Origin: Desulfobacteraceae bacterium | GTDB lineage: Bacteria > Desulfobacterota > DSM-4660 > Desulfatiglandales > Desulfatiglandaceae | NCBI GenBank assembly: GCA_011048855.1 | Contig: DSCZ01000294.1 | Location: 1 to 15,586 of the forward strand | DNA: 15,586 nucleotides | Direction of reading: 5' to 3' | Notes under the pieces: model-generated | Told to the model about the DNA's origin: nothing | Databases searched by the model: none | Seen by the model: the letters and a program-made list of their open reading frames with translations, nothing else | Part shown: positions 15,177 through 15,586 of the stretch, in pieces | Position numbering within the stretch: the first letter of the stretch is position 1 | Layout: each line of letters starts with the position of its first letter | Translations under genes and position numbers: made by a program

Positions 15177-15586
15177 ATGTTGAAGGCGTCCCGGAAAACC
15201 GGAATCGTTTTTTTCCCGGCATATGATTGGGCCATAAGCCCGTCGCACCCGGAGAGGGAGGAACGGCTCCTTTACACCCAGGATCAGGTTCAGGAGGAGG
15301 GGCTCCTGGATGTGGAAGGAATAGTGGAATATCGGGTCAAGCCGGCTACGCATGAAGACATCCGGCGCGTGCATTTTTGCATACCAGATGAAAAGAGCGT
15401 GGTGACCGAAAGTCATTTGATCTCGGCCGGGGGCTGCCTGGTTGCGGCAGACGCCGTCATGCGCCGCGAGGTTCAAAACGCCTTCGCGCTCGTGCGTCCT
15501 CCCGGACACCATGCGATGCGTGTTGTTCATGGTAACCGGGGGTTTTGCAATATAAACATGGAAGCGGTGATGATAGAGTATATCCG
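15177..15586 (+). CDS. Histone deacetylase family amidohydrolase (3' end outside window)
   Basis: The first 136 residues of a member of the zinc-dependent HDAC/AcuC/acetylpolyamine amidohydrolase superfamily are visible. These enzymes remove acetyl or other acyl groups from lysines or polyamines. The segment SPSHPERxERL (21-31), the ALVRPPGHHA signature with the His pair H111/H112, and the following GFCNIN are diagnostic of the catalytic domain's first half. The downstream metal ligands (the DxDxHxG region) would lie beyond base 15586. Where most relatives have NN after GFCxx, this one has NM. The ATG at 15177 is one base after the hydantoinase stop, with AGGGGGG just upstream, so the pair is translationally close. 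No signal peptide is seen, so it should act in the cytoplasm. The substrate is unknown. Confidence 0.9.
   Translation, partial: MLKASRKTGIVFFPAYDWAISPSHPEREERLLYTQDQVQEEGLLDVEGIVEYRVKPATHEDIRRVHFCIPDEKSVVTESHLISAGGCLVAADAVMRREVQNAFALVRPPGHHAMRVVHGNRGFCNINMEAVMIEYI

Noticed and set aside
14459..15235. 258-codon minus-strand frame opposite the hydantoinase gene
   Set aside because: It is a shadow of the clear HyuA-like reading. It also crosses the junction into the HDAC gene, which itself has conserved motifs.
1..15586. CRISPR array, tRNA/rRNA genes, IS elements or a cobalamin/THF riboswitch
   Set aside because: I saw no regularly spaced repeats, no tRNA-like folds, no transposase motifs, and no riboswitch-type conserved boxes upstream of the folate/B12 cluster (11772-11914). 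A covariance-model scan would be needed to exclude small RNAs.

Overview
The window looks like a chromosomal stretch from a GC-rich anaerobe. Desulfobacterota (former Deltaproteobacteria, Syntrophobacter/Syntrophus-like) is my best guess. This is inferred from the protein types present: FolE2 instead of FolE, a stand-alone AICAR transformylase, a stand-alone MetH-reactivation protein, an acyl-CoA transferase fused to a GNAT domain, and an intergenic inverted repeat of a style I associate with that group. No rRNA or tRNA gene is visible to fix the taxonomy.

Layout. (1) Bases 1-6377, plus strand: the 3' end of recC followed by complete recB and recD. The genes are joined by ATGA stop/start overlaps and encode the RecBCD helicase-nuclease. 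(2) Bases 6378-7017: a poorly explained gap with a good sigma70-type promoter over the recD stop codon, a doubtful 94-codon ORF, a better 76-codon ORF with a ribosome binding site, and a hairpin. (3) Bases 7018-11771, minus strand: a tight four-gene cluster. In transcription order it holds a MetH-activation-domain protein, FolE2 (GTP cyclohydrolase IB), the AICAR formyltransferase half of PurH, and an acetyl-CoA hydrolase/transferase fused to a PatZ-like GNAT domain. The first three share tetrahydrofolate one-carbon chemistry: pterin synthesis, 10-formyl-THF use, and reactivation of methyl-THF:cobalamin chemistry. (4) Bases 11772-11914: a divergent promoter region with an extended -10 TATAAT upstream of the next gene. 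(5) Bases 11915-13283, plus strand: an Si-type citrate synthase whose reading frame is broken by one extra G near 12326. (6) Bases 13284-13513: an intergenic region filled by a ~125-bp imperfect inverted repeat plus a second small palindrome. (7) Bases 13514-15586, plus strand: a short-form hydantoinase/oxoprolinase (HyuA-like) gene, followed one base later by a histone-deacetylase-family amidohydrolase that runs off the window.

Most of the window is recognisable housekeeping and accessory metabolism. I see no CRISPR array, transposase, phage gene or obvious defence island other than RecBCD. The observations most worth following up are the citrate synthase frameshift, the CoA-transferase/GNAT fusion, the one-carbon gene cluster with a MetH-activation protein that lacks the expected SAM-binding tyrosine, the hydantoinase/HDAC pair, and the inverted-repeat element.
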